NCBI GenBank assembly: GCA_015680905.1
Contig: CM027384.1
Coordinates: 72,697,501-72,761,500, forward strand
Direction: 5' to 3'
DNA: 64,000 nt
Source: Coptis chinensis
Lineage: Eukaryota; Streptophyta; Magnoliopsida; Ranunculales; Ranunculaceae
How positions within the stretch are numbered: position 1 is the first letter of the stretch; each line of letters begins with the position of its first letter. A program made the position numbers and the translations under genes. This document shows positions 1 through 12,123 of this stretch, one piece after another. The notes under the pieces are model-generated. The model made no database searches. It was not told the DNA's origin and saw only the letters and a program-made list of their open reading frames with translations.

Positions 1-1786
1 GATAGCATTGCTTGCTATCACTTCATTCTTGATCGAGGACCCATTGTGATATGTCTAGCTAGTGAGTAATCTCATCTTTGTCAAGTTTGTTGCGTGTTGC
101 ATTTTGATTTTGTAAGGCTTTGTGTGCTTCCCTAATGATCTAACTCTTAGGGAGGCTTTATAAGGTTCAACGTTCAATAAACACAGGTGGGGGTCTGCCT
201 TAACCCCATAACCATTTCAAAAAAAACTAACTTTCCTATAATTATCTAGAACAGTAGAAATTGCACATGGCCTCATAGACATGGATGGTTAAAAGGTGCA
301 ATAGAATGAGGAAAGGAGAAATAGAAGAATGTATAAATTCCAGTAAAATTAATCGATAAAAATTGAAACACTAATTGTTGCTTCCTTCCCAAGTCCTAAC
401 ACAAACTATTTTTAACAATTTGTATTGTGAAGTCGAATAAGGAAGATGAACATAATAAGGAGAGAATGAATGGAAAGAACCTGAGCGAGAGGAAACGGAG
501 TAGCCACCTCTTGCCAACGGAGGAAGATAGAGAAAAAAATGGATTAAATCATTCAATTAACTTGATAGAGCTTAAATTTCTCAGATTTCTTTTTGGTTGA
601 TGCTTTGGTGAAGAAACGAAGTTTCAGGAAGACTCATAAAGGTGGTTGGGACTTTGGAGAACTGAAGAGTTTTGAAACTTTGGAAGGCGAGAGGATGCAA
701 AAACTTTTATTTTCTAATCTTACTTACACTGCATTCGAGGTGTGAAAGTCATCCTCGTTCCCGCAACACAGTGACTTCATGACCAGAACTCAAAAGATCT
801 TTAGCAAAGTAAAACCCAATAACAGCATGCCCACCACTATTAGTATTAATAATAAGTACTTTTTTATTCTCTGCACTTGCACTGACAGTGAAAGAAGAAA
901 GAGAAGAGTGTCTAGAGATTTTTGAGTCAAGAAGAAAAGATGAGGAGACAGAAAAAGAAGATGAAATGAAAGAAGTTATTGTTTACCAAAAAGGGGAGAC
1001 GGAAGGAGGGGAAAGGAGCAGAGTGTATTTATGGTAATTAAAGTCTAATTTATAAATAATTTATATATGCGTATAATTTATATATTGTGTGCATTTGGTT
1101 TTCGACTTGAATTTACACAAACACCCTCTTTTTCCTATGTTAAGTTAAGGATATAAACGGTAGTAAAAATTGAAATGACAAAATAGTCTTTTTTAAAGGC
1201 ATTGAATAATTTGTTTGATTATTTTATCAAGAGTATTTAGTGGTAGAAAAAAGGCTGGTCCAATTTAAAAACTCATGTTAATTATGGTGTACTCTACTAA
1301 TTGATATGAATGAGAATTTACTGTCATTTTCAGAATGTTCAACACCTTCCTTAATGATAATGATCCTCGAGTGTGTGTGTCACACACAGGATAACTGGCA
1401 ATTTAGATGATCATCGAGTTTCATATTAATCAAAAGATGGTCGCGCGGCGCACACACTATCATGGGTTTCAAGATAATTATCACGCTAAAATTTCTGTAT
1501 AATTACTCAAATTGTGTAGGTAAAATACATTATTACACCAGGAATTATTGTGTAATTCCTAAACTGAGGCATGATCAGATATTTCTAATTGTTTATGGCA
1601 TAAAGTCATAAACAGCATGTCAGAGTAGGTTATTGGGTGCAGCCGTTGAGGTAGATAGGTGTTTGAAAACTTTTTAGTTTGTTGTTGTAGATTTGTTGAA
1701 GAGTGGTAAACTTGCCACCTTTTCATGATCCTCTTCTTTCAAACAACTTTGTTTATTTCCCCATATATAACATTTGAGGCTACTTC
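1..1786. other. Intergenic DNA, no gene recognised
   Basis: I see no coding frame or transposon structure that I can name here. The stretch is AT-rich with short purine-rich runs. A TATA-like run (catatataac) at about 1,763-1,772 lies just upstream of the small coding frame that follows and is the only promoter-like signal I can point to. Confidence 0.4.
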
Positions 1787-2182
1787 ATGGATGTTAGATT
1801 TACATTAGCAGCAATGGCTTCTAAGACTAAGAATACATTTGAAAGAGAATCAAACATTGGTCTAGAGGGTGAAGAGGAAGATGAGGAGGATGAGTTGTTC
1901 GAAATAAACTTGGAGTTCGTCAATGAGATTCCTCCTCCACAATGTTGCAAAGAAGGTTTTTCGACGAAAAGGAAGAATGTTCTTCTAGCTAATTGCCTTT
2001 TGCCTATTTCTGATGTTTCAAGTGCTGTGCCAACTAATTGTTGGAGAGAATCAACAGTGAGAAGTGCTTCAAGATGTGTTATGACGATTGCGCCATGGTC
2101 TATATATACAATTAATAAGGGGTCCCCTTCCCTTAAAGCTATATATGGAAAGTTGAATTGCGCGCATACTATACCTTCATAA
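1787..2182 (+). CDS. Small acidic plant protein of unknown function
   Basis: Single-exon frame of 131 codons from the first Met, or 122 from the second Met at 1,814. The TATA-like run at about 1,763 would place transcription start close to 1,795, so the second Met, which opens MASKTKN, is the more likely start. The protein has an acidic stretch of Glu/Asp (about residues 27-37 from the first Met), then LFEINLEFVNEIPPPQ and LLANCLLPISDVSSAVP. These two blocks resemble a conserved pair (a PPP run, then LLANCLLP-S-DVSSAVP) that I remember from uncharacterised plant proteins of the At5g21940 type; that link is from memory only. There is no signal peptide, membrane segment or known catalytic motif. 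The end (APWSIYTINKGSPSLKAIYGK) is unremarkable. I infer a real, single-exon gene; its function is unknown. Confidence 0.5.
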   Translation: MDVRFTLAAMASKTKNTFERESNIGLEGEEEDEEDELFEINLEFVNEIPPPQCCKEGFSTKRKNVLLANCLLPISDVSSAVPTNCWRESTVRSASRCVMTIAPWSIYTINKGSPSLKAIYGKLNCAHTIPS

Positions 2183-3772
2183 GCCTCTTCTATGATTATA
2201 TATATTGATTCTGTCTTATGTAGTGTTGTGATGATCGGATCTCAACTGTTCTAATCAATCACATTATGAGAGTTGGTAAACATGAGAGTTCTCTTGATTG
2301 TTTTCCAGAAAAAAATCTATTTCCGAGAGAATCATGTTTTTAAACAATCTATACTCAATAAATTAGTAGAAATATTCGGTCAATTAAACATCCAAAGCAA
2401 CCTTCATTGTTAGTGCAACTTTCAATCTCTTTAGATCAAAATATCAAATCTTCAATGCGCATTTTTGTTTAGGAAATTTGTAACTAGTTTTCTCCTTCAA
2501 TGAAGCCTCTGTACGTCCACATTTGAACAAATTTTCTATTACAGCATGTACTAATTTATCATCTAGAGATGTTACTGTACAAGCAGATTGAATATCCTTC
2601 AGCTGAGACACTGAAACCTCTGCTTCGTCATTGCTAATAGGAATAACGTTTCGGAACTCGGAAGGGTACATTGAAGATTATTAGATAGGCAAATGGGCAG
2701 TGCATTTTGGCCGCATTAAAAATCTTTAAAAAGTAGGATTGTATCTGAATTTCACAGAATTGACTTTCCCCTGGTTTTGCTTTGCCTCGAACTGTGGCTC
2801 CAGCAGCCATCACAGAACTCCTTGGTGTCTAGTATTGTGCGATTCGTGCGACAAACAAAAAAGATGGATAAAAGGGGAGTATTCTTTTGTCTGCGACTCA
2901 CTCCCACAGTATGGTTCATGCATGATTCACTTTCATGTGAACGTAGATTAATTAGTCCTTCCACCGTCCCACTTGGCTCGACTCAAGTTGTTAAACTGTC
3001 TCTGTATTGGTTGTTATATGAACCATTGAGCTTACACGGCTTGGTTAAAAGCTCAAATAGTGGCTCGCTCGCTCACAGCACCGCTCCGACAAAACATGGT
3101 GGAAGATCTCTTACACTTTATTTGATTCCCCTTTTTTAAACAACCTTGATGGACTATGCCTTTCCTGCTGGTCAAGCTCACCCCAAAAAGCCAAAATCTA
3201 TCTCCATATGTCCCGTACTCCGATGTATAAGACATGCCTACATACAGCAGTACAGCCTACCAAATGGTGTGAAATTGTGAATAACTGGATATAATTGAAA
3301 TCGCTCAAACACGTGATCATAAGACCATTACTACAAAAACAACAATCGATCTGTTACTTAATAATTCATTAAGATTACCAATTACCAACTAGACATTGAA
3401 GTGGACAAATATTCTCCATGAGGATCGAGTGATTACAAACACGTACCTGAGCTTTTACAAACATTTCGACTTCAGATTATGCCACTTTACCTAAATCTTG
3501 CCACTGAAGCAAATTCAGCTACTTCAAGTCGTCAACACCCTCATTTTCAGTAAACACCCACTAATAAATAAAGACAACTATGTAGCTTTATTAATTATCT
3601 TCTTATCGTATCATCTGTGCTCAGTATCAAACTGCTCTCTAGGTGTTTCCTGCAACAACACTTTCTTAAAGTATTTTGTTACTGAGCACAAGCTTAGATA
3701 AGCCTACTACAATCATAGTACTTTCACATGGTGTTCATGTAACCTTAAATAGTATAGTAAATTGGAGATTGA
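2183..3772. other. Intergenic DNA downstream of the zinc-finger gene
   Basis: No convincing gene. A 120-codon open frame at 2,777-3,139 overlaps an equally long frame on the other strand and has no recognisable domain, so I treat both as chance. The last few hundred bases before 3,773 probably hold the 3' untranslated region of the minus-strand zinc-finger gene. Confidence 0.35.
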
Positions 3773-6687
3773 TCACTTGGATCTTCTTGAGCCTGTTTCA
3801 TCTTCGGACCCCGTAATACATTCCTTTTCTTCTTCAAAACTTTGATGACAAGGGTGTGGAGTATGTCCATTTCCAAATGATCTTATGTGATCCTTGAGTG
3901 ATCTCTTATGTTTGAAATCAGAACCACATGTACAATACCACAGCTTGCCACAGTTCTTCTCATGCGTTCTCCAGTCTCCCTTTACCGCAAATAACTTGCC
4001 ACACTTCCTACATGAAAATGGCTTAGCACCATGCTTTCTCTTGTAATGTGTTTGAAGAGTCCTAAAATCCTTCAATGGTTTTGCTCTAGGATGGTTGATG
4101 TTGTTCTTGCAACCATGAGCACAACAATAGCAAGGTAGCTTCAACATTGTTGTTGGTTGTGTTCCTTTAAGCGATTCGGGTCCTCTTCTATATTGTGATC
4201 CATGTCCCCACATATGCATCTGCAAATTATTGTCATTAGTGATTAAGTAAACAAAAACAAAAGGTGGTTATATGATATACATATGATTGTAGTGTTTAAA
4301 TGTCTACTGTAAAGATCCAGATAGATATGTAATATAGTTCCAAGCAAAGTGACCTTAATTAATTGTAATCAATGGTAACTAATCCAGGAGTTCGTGTGCA
4401 GCTATTTGTTGTAGTCCAATAGTAGTATACTACAGACATAACACTACATAAGGTTCCAAGACTATCAAGTCATTAATTATTTGCTCCAAGTATATATATA
4501 TTGTATATATATATATAAGCTTTCTCTTAAACGGACATGTTCGTACGTTTATTAACTTGTTCGTGGGCAGCTTATATACGATACTATATAAGTTGTGAAA
4601 CACACTATATAATATGTCCGTTAACGGACATCCCATTTAAGAAAAAGCCTATATATATAGGCCTTCTTTTAAACGGATTATCCGCGGACACAGTATCTTG
4701 GACAACTTATTTAGTGTCTTGAACAACTTTTTCATTTACGCTTATTATATGGTCATGGGCAAGTCACCAAATAAACTGTTCAAGACACTAAATAAGATGC
4801 GTCAAGACACTATATAACATGTCCGTTAAGAGAAAGCCTATATATAGAGAGAGAGAGAGGAGTGATATCTGGGACAATATGTCGGAAATACATCCTCTTC
4901 CCCCTAAGAGCTTGCAATTAAAATCTTACAGGTAATTATTATAAGAACATTAGGGAAGATACTTAGTAGGATTATTACCTTAATTTGGACATTGGATTCC
5001 CTTACAGGTTCTATGTACACGTATGGTTTCATAATACTTTTGGAACTTTGTAAAATTCTGTAGGCAGAAAATAACTCAACATGCACATGTTTGAAGGTAT
5101 TCATAATTCATCGATCAGAATGGTCATCCTTTCTATCAATATGATTGAAAGTTTGATTACTTATAACAGATTGCATGTACCCCTGAATGTTCTCACTATC
5201 ATTTTCTAGAACTATCTGAGAAGAGTTGTCTCATTCTTTTGTGGACCAACAAATTGAAAAGGAAGTAGTGATTTCTTGAAATGCCGTAGAAATCAACTAT
5301 GCGGTCCTACATACTCTATAGATAGAATGAATCGGGAAAAGTATGAAATGTCCACTTTGTTTTAGATGCTTACTATAGGTTGTTCATCTTCTGAAAAAGT
5401 TCGGTTCATAGTTTCTTCCTAGGTTCATAGTGTTTCTTCAATGCTAATTGCAATGAAAACTTGTGTTCACTAATCAATTATTGCTAGGAAATAAGAGGAG
5501 CAGCAGTTGGCATCAAAATAAAAAGTACCACAATAAGTTGGAGTAGTTAGTCTTATATATCTTCCCTGCTGTTACTGTTACTACTGCTTTTACCCCTGTA
5601 ATGAAATAAGTAATCATTAGTAGTGTTTTCTCCCAAACCCTATCTTTTTCCTATTTCTCCCAAACCATTTAATCAAATTAGATTTGTTTTAAGTACTCCC
5701 TCCATACCTTAAACAAATCAGTATTATTAGAAGGTGTATATGCAAATAGTCATACACATTAAAGCCAATATATCTTATATATATTGTTTTTCAATCCTCT
5801 ACTTGAAAACTGACAAATAATAATTTCAAGAAATGTATGGAAGAGGTAATGAATATGAGACGTGTACACGTATAGTACTGATCAATCTCAAGTAAACTTT
5901 AATGAATAAATTAAGAGAGAAAGAAAATTGAAATCCTTAGATCTGGCACCACTGCGGGCACCAGATCAGTTCAAGGTTTTTGTTAGTTATTACTGATAAA
6001 AGGTTGAATCAGTTATTTTATAGGCCACCATGATGTTTTTTCGATCAGGTCATCATAACAATAACCAAGTAAAAAGCATGTAAATTGTGAGGGACACATA
6101 AAAAAAAAGAAATAATTAGAGACAGAATTACACACCTGCATGTTGTTGTACCTATTGAAGGTCTTGCTGCAGACTGAACAAGAAAATTGTGTTGGCCCAT
6201 GAAGTATCTGTGCTGGTGTGGGGATCCAAAACCTACCTTCAGTGTTTAGAGAACAACCTTCAAAGCTCTTCTTGATAGTTTTCTCATCATCATTATAGTT
6301 CAAGGGTTTGGTCACGCCATCAAAACCTTCATTATTAGGTAATCCAATATGCAAGGTAACTGTGACCTTCTCTAGCTTCTCATCTCTGATCCCTGATGTC
6401 TCTTCTTCTGTCAGGACTTTCTCTTCTTTCAAAGGCTTAGTTTCAGTTAACCTGTTTAGAAGAGGTAAGCATTTGGTCTTCTTATCAAGAACGTGGTCAT
6501 GATCTTCTTGACGATAAAAGAAAGGTAATTTTAAGACACTCATGGTGCTTGTATCCTGCGTTTGTTGATTCCCTGAAGGAGAAGATGAAGAAATAGGGGT
6601 TGCCGTTGATGGCTTGAGCCATTCAGTAAAAGTTGGAGCTTGAAAGCAATAGTCCATGTTATTTACATGGTAATTCCTTATAACCAT
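3773..6687 (-). CDS. TT1: WIP-domain C2H2 zinc-finger transcription factor, TT1-like
   Basis: Two exons on the minus strand: 6,687-6,136 (184 codons) and 4,219-3,773 (148 codons plus stop). They join in phase 0 across a GT/AG intron (donor CAG|GTGTGT, acceptor TTTGCAG|ATGCAT), giving 332 residues. The exon border falls inside the first finger, between NNMQ and MHMWGHG. The C-terminal half is the WIP domain: finger 1 has Cys170 and Cys173 with its His pair across the border, then [28 protein letters not shown] and [22 protein letters not shown] and [10 protein letters not shown], typical of the family, precede the fingers, and TEWLK lies near the N terminus. The C-terminal tail is shaped like Arabidopsis TT1/WIP1, a nuclear regulator of seed-coat flavonoid pigmentation. 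Met11 (codon 6,657-6,655, opening MDYCFQAP) is an alternative start. Family call is firm; TT1 rather than another WIP member is likely but unproven. Confidence 0.88.
4505..4846. mobile_element. Foldback MITE in the TT1-like intron
   Basis: A near-palindromic element of about 340 bp. The left end reads TATATATAAGCTTTCTCTTA followed by AACGGACATGTT; the reverse complement of the right end reads TATATATAGGCTTTCTCTTA followed by ACGGACATGTT, so the arms match over about 30 bp with two differences. Inside are further inverted repeats, for example TGTCCGTTAACGGACA near 4,615 and a pair built on GTGTCTTGAACA / TGTTCAAGACAC. It has no coding capacity. Its superfamily is unclear; the AT-rich ends hide any target duplication. 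Confidence 0.6.
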
Positions 6688-8226
6688 CTTCTTAAGAGCT
6701 TAAAATTTCCCTACTCATGGATTTATACAGGGCTCTTTATGTGTGAAAACTACAAAAAGACCTGCACTAGGTTCATTTGTGAAAGGTGGTATTGACCTAT
6801 CATATCACTTTTACTTTCATTTCCTTTATATATTTCTTTTACTTTTGTCGATCGTTGATAGCTGAGAGCGCTAGAGAGATTAGTGGTGGGGTAGTTATGC
6901 CGGAATGATACTCATTGATAATTTAAAAGAGAACCCCAGAATAGTCTTAAACTATTTTTCCAGATACGTACAGTTTTTTTTTTCATCATTCTATGTGAGG
7001 TCACATAAAAGCTCCTGTAATTCTAGAATGCTGAGATATCAAAGTACTTAATTATTTGTGAAATCATTTTCCCACAACAAATGTAATGAAGGGATATTGA
7101 ATGTAAGGAAGTTGAGGACACAATTAACATTGCTATTTTCAATTCTTGTAATATAGAAAAGTCTTTTACTAATACTGTTTTTCTATGACAAATCGACCGT
7201 TGAGTCGGCAGCACAATACCTTGAAAAGTGTTGCACACACACATAAAAACTAAGAAAAACTTTTACACTAGCTCAGCTATGTAGCCAAAAGTTGGGATCT
7301 CTCTTTTTCCCTGGTGTTGATGTGGAATTCCACCTAATAGTAGTAGTAGTTATAGATTCTTAACTAGAGAAATATAGAGACTGAATACAACACCCCCACA
7401 GCTTGTTTTCAAACCAAAAAGGCTTAAAGTCAGTTAAAATCATATCTTCTTTGGCGGTTCTGTTTTGCCTTTTGAAAATTGTGTCTCACTTTGATTAAAT
7501 TTACCATAGGTAGTTAGTTATCATACAGCATGACTCAACTACCCACTCATGTCTCTGTAACTCTTCTCCACTGCACTCATGGGACTTGGATTGTAAATTG
7601 ACTTCCATCATCTTCGTCGTATAAAATTTTCTTATTCTTTTTCCAATCTTTTTTCTTCATCTTATATATTGACTTAAAAGATTGTTAAACGTACCGATTA
7701 CTCTATCTTCTATCTTGATTCCTGGGCGTGCAAGTTCAAGTACCTTCTTTGGACTTTGAAGAGAGTTTGATGTCATGCATGGCTCATGAGAGCATCTTCG
7801 ACCTGTAAACAGGGCGGTTCTGTTATTGTAAGTGGCCAAATAAGGTCAGGAAAAATCCATGCTACCAATCTTGTAAATGTCACCTATTTCAAAATGTGTA
7901 TCAATCCAGTTAAATCATAGTATGAGTTTTACATGATTGGTATATATTTCTCTCCTCAGAAGGCAAATGATTTATTGTCCTCTGGTTTAATAAATGTCCT
8001 AGTCGTCCCACGCCGATCACAATCCATTTTAACAAGAATGTGCTGCTAGTACTCCAGCAGCTAGTGGAAATTAGTGTATTTTACACAGCTGGCTGCATCA
8101 AAGATGTGGTAGTACCGACTTTCTGATATGTGCTAATCGACCAAACACTAGTTGAATACTTAAACATGGGTGCCAATGTGTGATCCCAGCCTGTCCTGAA
8201 TTTTTTTGCTCCTTTGTACCCGGTAA
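6688..8226. other. Upstream region of the TT1-like gene, no gene seen
   Basis: This lies 5' of the minus-strand zinc-finger gene and should contain its promoter. I see no coding frame of note; the open frames are 60-73 codons and lack domains. A short (TAG)n run sits at about 7,337-7,350. The stretch ends at the TAA target duplication of the Harbinger element. Confidence 0.4.
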
Positions 8227-8469
8227 GAGCATCTCTAGTTGGTGGTAGAATTTTCTTAAAATTTGAATACGAAATTTGAAAAAACTGTCCGCAAATTTTG
8301 ACCAACTCTAAGTGGTCGCAAATATCGACCGCAAATGTAATTGTAGACCCCACTACGCGCGCTATTACTAATGTCACGTGCTATCGAGTAGAAAATCGGA
8401 AATTTCACAAATTTGCTTTATTCTCACCCAACACTCCAAAAACTATCTCCACAACCATTTCATTTTACC

Positions 8470-8741
8470 ATGGTTTTTTCTTCATCATTGCAAAAAACTA
8501 GCCAACATACCGACGTTGGCGAATCAACTCAACAATCATGTTATTTTGATACACTCGATCAAGAAAGGTGCCAAATTTACACTTTAAGAAAGCACCTTGC
8601 GTTATCATGCAAGTATCTGAATGGAAAGTGTCCTAAAGCATCACATTGCCAATGTTATATGCCCATACATAGAAGTTGTAACGAAGATAGTGAAGAAATA
8701 AGATTTTTGAAATGCATGTATGATACATGTTCTGATATGAA

Positions 8742-8772
<31 letters not shown>

Positions 8773-8939
8773 ATTCGTTGCTATGCACGTGTTGTGGCGA
8801 GAATGATCATTGGTGTAGGTATTGCCCCTATGCACAGATATCATGCCCAAATGGTTGTGATGGTGTTAGAGAACTGAAAAAGTTCATGAACCTTGAAGGG
8901 AAAGGTCTTGATCGATCTATTAAAGTGTTTAGTATGTAG
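8470..8939 (+). pseudogene. Cysteine-rich ORF carried by the Harbinger element
   Basis: From the Met at 8,470 the frame reads MVFSSSLQKTSQ, then a Cys-rich part (CKYLNGKCPKASHCQCY, later CMYDTC), up to an (AT)n run at 8,741-8,768 where the frame ends. Just beyond the run another frame continues in the same style: LLCTCCGENDHWCRYCPY, then SCPNGCDGVRELKKFMNLEG, with a stop at 8,937-8,939. Cys/His spacing suggests a small zinc-binding fold, but I cannot name it. Known PIF elements carry a second, Myb-like ORF; this does not look Myb-like. It may be a second transposon protein or captured host DNA. The microsatellite probably disrupts it. Confidence 0.4.
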
Positions 8940-9198
8940 AATGTGAGCGGTTGGGTGCTATAATGAAAAAGGTTAAGACTGGTTAATCATTTTATTTTCT
9001 ATGACTATGTAACGTAATATATTTTTTAATATGAATAAACTTTTATTTTATATGAATATATGTTAGTTTAAATTAAAATATATATATAATAAAATAGAAA
9101 ATGATTAACATTGTTTATTGATGATTAAGAATAAACATGCATCTACGAAATTAAATTAAATTACAACAATCAACGTCGGTCACCGCCCCTAATGCTTT

Positions 9199-10531
9199 CT
9201 ATAGATACTCGACAAAGTCGTTTTTAAGTCTATCATGCATAATCTTTGATTGAACTCGTAGAGTCCCCTCAATGGATATGTAGTGTCTCCAAGTAGGTGG
9301 GATCTGTAGTTGCCTTTCTGGATCAAGAATGTACCTCTTCATTTCATAATTTTTATTTTTAGCTCCGATTATTATATTGTGCAATATGATACATGCTCTC
9401 ATAACAGTACCCATTGTCTCCACGGCACATGCCATAATTTGCAAGCTTTTACCAAAATCCCAAATTTAGATTGCAAAACCCTAAAAACTCTTTCAATATC
9501 TTTCTTTGCAGCTTCTTGCATCGTTGCGAACCACTTCGTGTCTTCGTCTTTAGAGCATTAGGTTTTGAAATTGTTTATATAAATGTCGCATAGTCAAGAT
9601 AGATACCATTAACTAAATAATAATCCATATTATAGCTATGCTGATTTACATCAAAATAAACAGGTGGAAATGTATCATTGATCACGTGCTCAAATATCGG
9701 CGAGTTGTCCAACACGTTGATGTCATTGTGTGACCCTAACATCCCAAAGAAAGAATGTCATATCCACAAGTCTTCGGTTGTAACAGCTTCGAGAATAACA
9801 AATGGTTTTCCATAACGACCACTATAAACACCTTGCCATCCAGTTGGACAATTATGCTATTTCCAATGCATATATACAATCAATGCTTCCCAACATACCC
9901 GGCCATCCATGTATGACAAAATATGCAAGCAAGCGTTCTGTATCTGCAATATTTGGCATTCGCAAGTAGACTGAACCGTAAAATTTGATAATTGCATCAC
10001 AAAAATGCATCAACGCTGGTTTACAGTTTGCTCGAAAATGTATAATTGATCGTCAATTTGATCAGCCACCGTACCCTAACCAAGAATACGTAAAATTGCA
10101 GTCACATTGATCAGAGGATCTATACCAGGTTTACCAGCATTGTTAAATTTAGGTTGAAAGTACTTAAAATGAGTCTGAATATCGTTGAAGATGTGAAGGA
10201 ATAAAGATTTTTTCATACGAAAGCGTCATTTGAAATCCTCTTTCGGAAAAACAGGATGATCGACGAAGTAGTTGGCCTTCAAGATTTCCAAAGTCAAAGT
10301 ATAATTTATATGTTTCACTTTTTGACCCTTATTTGAACCACCATGTGGTGCCTTCAGAGCATGTACTTGTGTTTGTGCAAATACAGCCAAATGGTGCTTC
10401 ATAAGGGGAATGACGTTAACAAATTATTCATCAAGACTATCTGCCGAGTTTTTCGCTGAAGAAAATGAAGAAGATGACGACGATGAAAATGAAGATGAAG
10501 ATGAAGATTGAAGGGGAAAAATCTCATACAT
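9199..10531 (-). pseudogene. Harbinger (Plant_tran type) transposase, broken
   Basis: Reads from a Met codon at 10,531-10,529 (MYEIFPLQ followed by a serine-rich tract) to the stop at 9,199. Across shifted frames I can read blocks of the Plant_tran/DDE family: NYFVDHPVFPKEDF, RFRMKKSLFLHIFNDIQ, GMLGSIDC (first Asp), CPTGWQGVYSGRYGKP, FFGMLGSHNDINVLD (second Asp), YNMDYYLVNGIY, MQEAAKKDIERVF (Glu) and MRACIILHNIII near the end. The catalytic D, D and E can all still be seen, but several in-frame stops and frame changes break the gene. It would cut and paste the surrounding element and related MITEs when intact. Confidence 0.8.
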
Positions 10532-10983
10532 ATCATGGTCTATTTTTTGGCAATGTGTGTGTGTTGTTTGTTGAGGATTGATGTGAAATGATTGAGTTTT
10601 TTTATAAAAATGTTTGAGTTGAGTGTATGTAAAATGAAGAAAGAGATAAGTGTAGACATATAGATGTAGAATTCCGGGCGTTTTTGCTTGTTTTTTTTCC
10701 CGTTGGAGCACACAACATTAGGAGTGACGTGACGCAGCGCAGAGCGCAACAGCACCACTGACGCGTGGTGCTGGTCAAAAAAAAAAAAAAAAAATTGTGA
10801 CGACATTTGCAATGGCGCGCGACATTACCACTATCGCTCTGTATCCATATCCGAAATCCCAAATTTGCGAATAAGAATGCAACTGAACAGGTAATGTGAC
10901 TAAATTTGCTTCCACCTAGAGTTGGAATTCCGAAAAATTCCAAGTTTCGAAAACAAATTTGAAGAATTTTAGAGATGTTCTAA

Positions 10984-12123
10984 ATTCATTTCCCCTAGTC
11001 TTCTAATACCGGAGCAAACCTTTCTCTAGCCAATAAATTAAGCACATTCACACAAGTATCAGTTGCTGGACTCTTCTGTTGTGCATTCGTGTAGCTAGCT
11101 TGTGTAGAGATCTATAAAAAGTCATTTGTGAACACACAGGTTTAAGTGTTGATAAATAATCAAATGCTACTAAGAGTATCTTCAATATAATGGTATCATC
11201 GATCTGAATTTCAGCAACATGAATCATCAACACTTGAAGGCTGGTGCAAATACAGGTTGTTTGACTTTAATCTCATCAAACCTACACGGGCGACTATCCA
11301 CTACCGTTTTTTTTTATAGAATCTCCTATTTTTTTAAAAATAAGTAAAAAAAAGTCTCAAATTAGTAAAAACGGAAAAAAAAAAAATCTTCTTCTCAATG
11401 TTTACCGATTTTTAGTAATTTTTTCCGATTTTTTTTATAATGGATAGTTTTTGATTAATTTATTTTAATATTTTTTTTTTGAATTGTAAATATTTGTAGA
11501 ATATTATAGGATATAACAAGACTTTACATATATATTTACAAATTTTCAATTTGATATATGTTGGAAATAATCCTAACATAATACACAATCACACATTGCA
11601 TATTATTTTATGTTTTAATTATTTATAATTTTCTTGATTTTTTAAACAAATTTGTACGAATTCTGAATTTGTGACTGGGTGGTTGCATATAGTCTTGCAC
11701 CAGACATTGAATCCTGGTTTAAAGTCTGCGGTACACACCATAAACCGCATGGCCTTTAGCAATTCAAACTTGCGCACGCGCCACACCATGAACCACGCCC
11801 ATCAGTTGAAAAAGTCCACACGATTTGTTTACATCGTAAACCGCATTGTGGTGTTGATAAAACATCCCAATTTGCTGGTCTTGGTGAATGACGAATGTTA
11901 GATTTCAACAAAATTTTGAAGATTTGGTGTTGACCACGCTACCATTGAAACTATGACGAAGTGAAAAATGACTTGTTGGTTGAAATTTGAAAATTCCAAA
12001 TACATATTTCTAAGTTTTCCAAAGTGTCAAAATCAACAAAAATCTCGGTACATTTTTTCACTTTCGTGAAACTTACGAAATCTGTTATTTCTGTTATTTC
12101 AGTTAAGGAAATTTCTGGTTCAA
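10984..12123. other. Intergenic region and BASS4 promoter side
   Basis: AT-rich with long T and A runs at 11,300-11,500 and no domain-bearing frame. A 76-codon frame at 11,671-11,901 has no recognisable content. The last 200 bases before 12,124 should hold the BASS4 promoter and leader, but no TATA box stands out. Confidence 0.4.

Larger units (their letters stand above)
8227..10980 (-). mobile_element. PIF/Harbinger DNA transposon, decayed
   Basis: A complete-looking element of 2,754 bp. TAA at 8,224-8,226 and TAA at 10,981-10,983 form the 3-bp target duplication typical of PIF/Harbinger. The ends are inverted: GAGCATCTCTA on the left and, reverse-complemented, GAACATCTCTA on the right (10 of 11). 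It holds a decayed transposase on the minus strand and a cysteine-rich reading on the plus strand, in convergent order. An (AT)n microsatellite has expanded at 8,741-8,768. The duplication and superfamily are clear; the element is not mobile by itself in its present state. Confidence 0.85.

Noticed and set aside
2777-3139. 120-codon open frame on the plus strand
   Set aside because: It overlaps similar frames on both strands, has no domain, and its composition fits chance.
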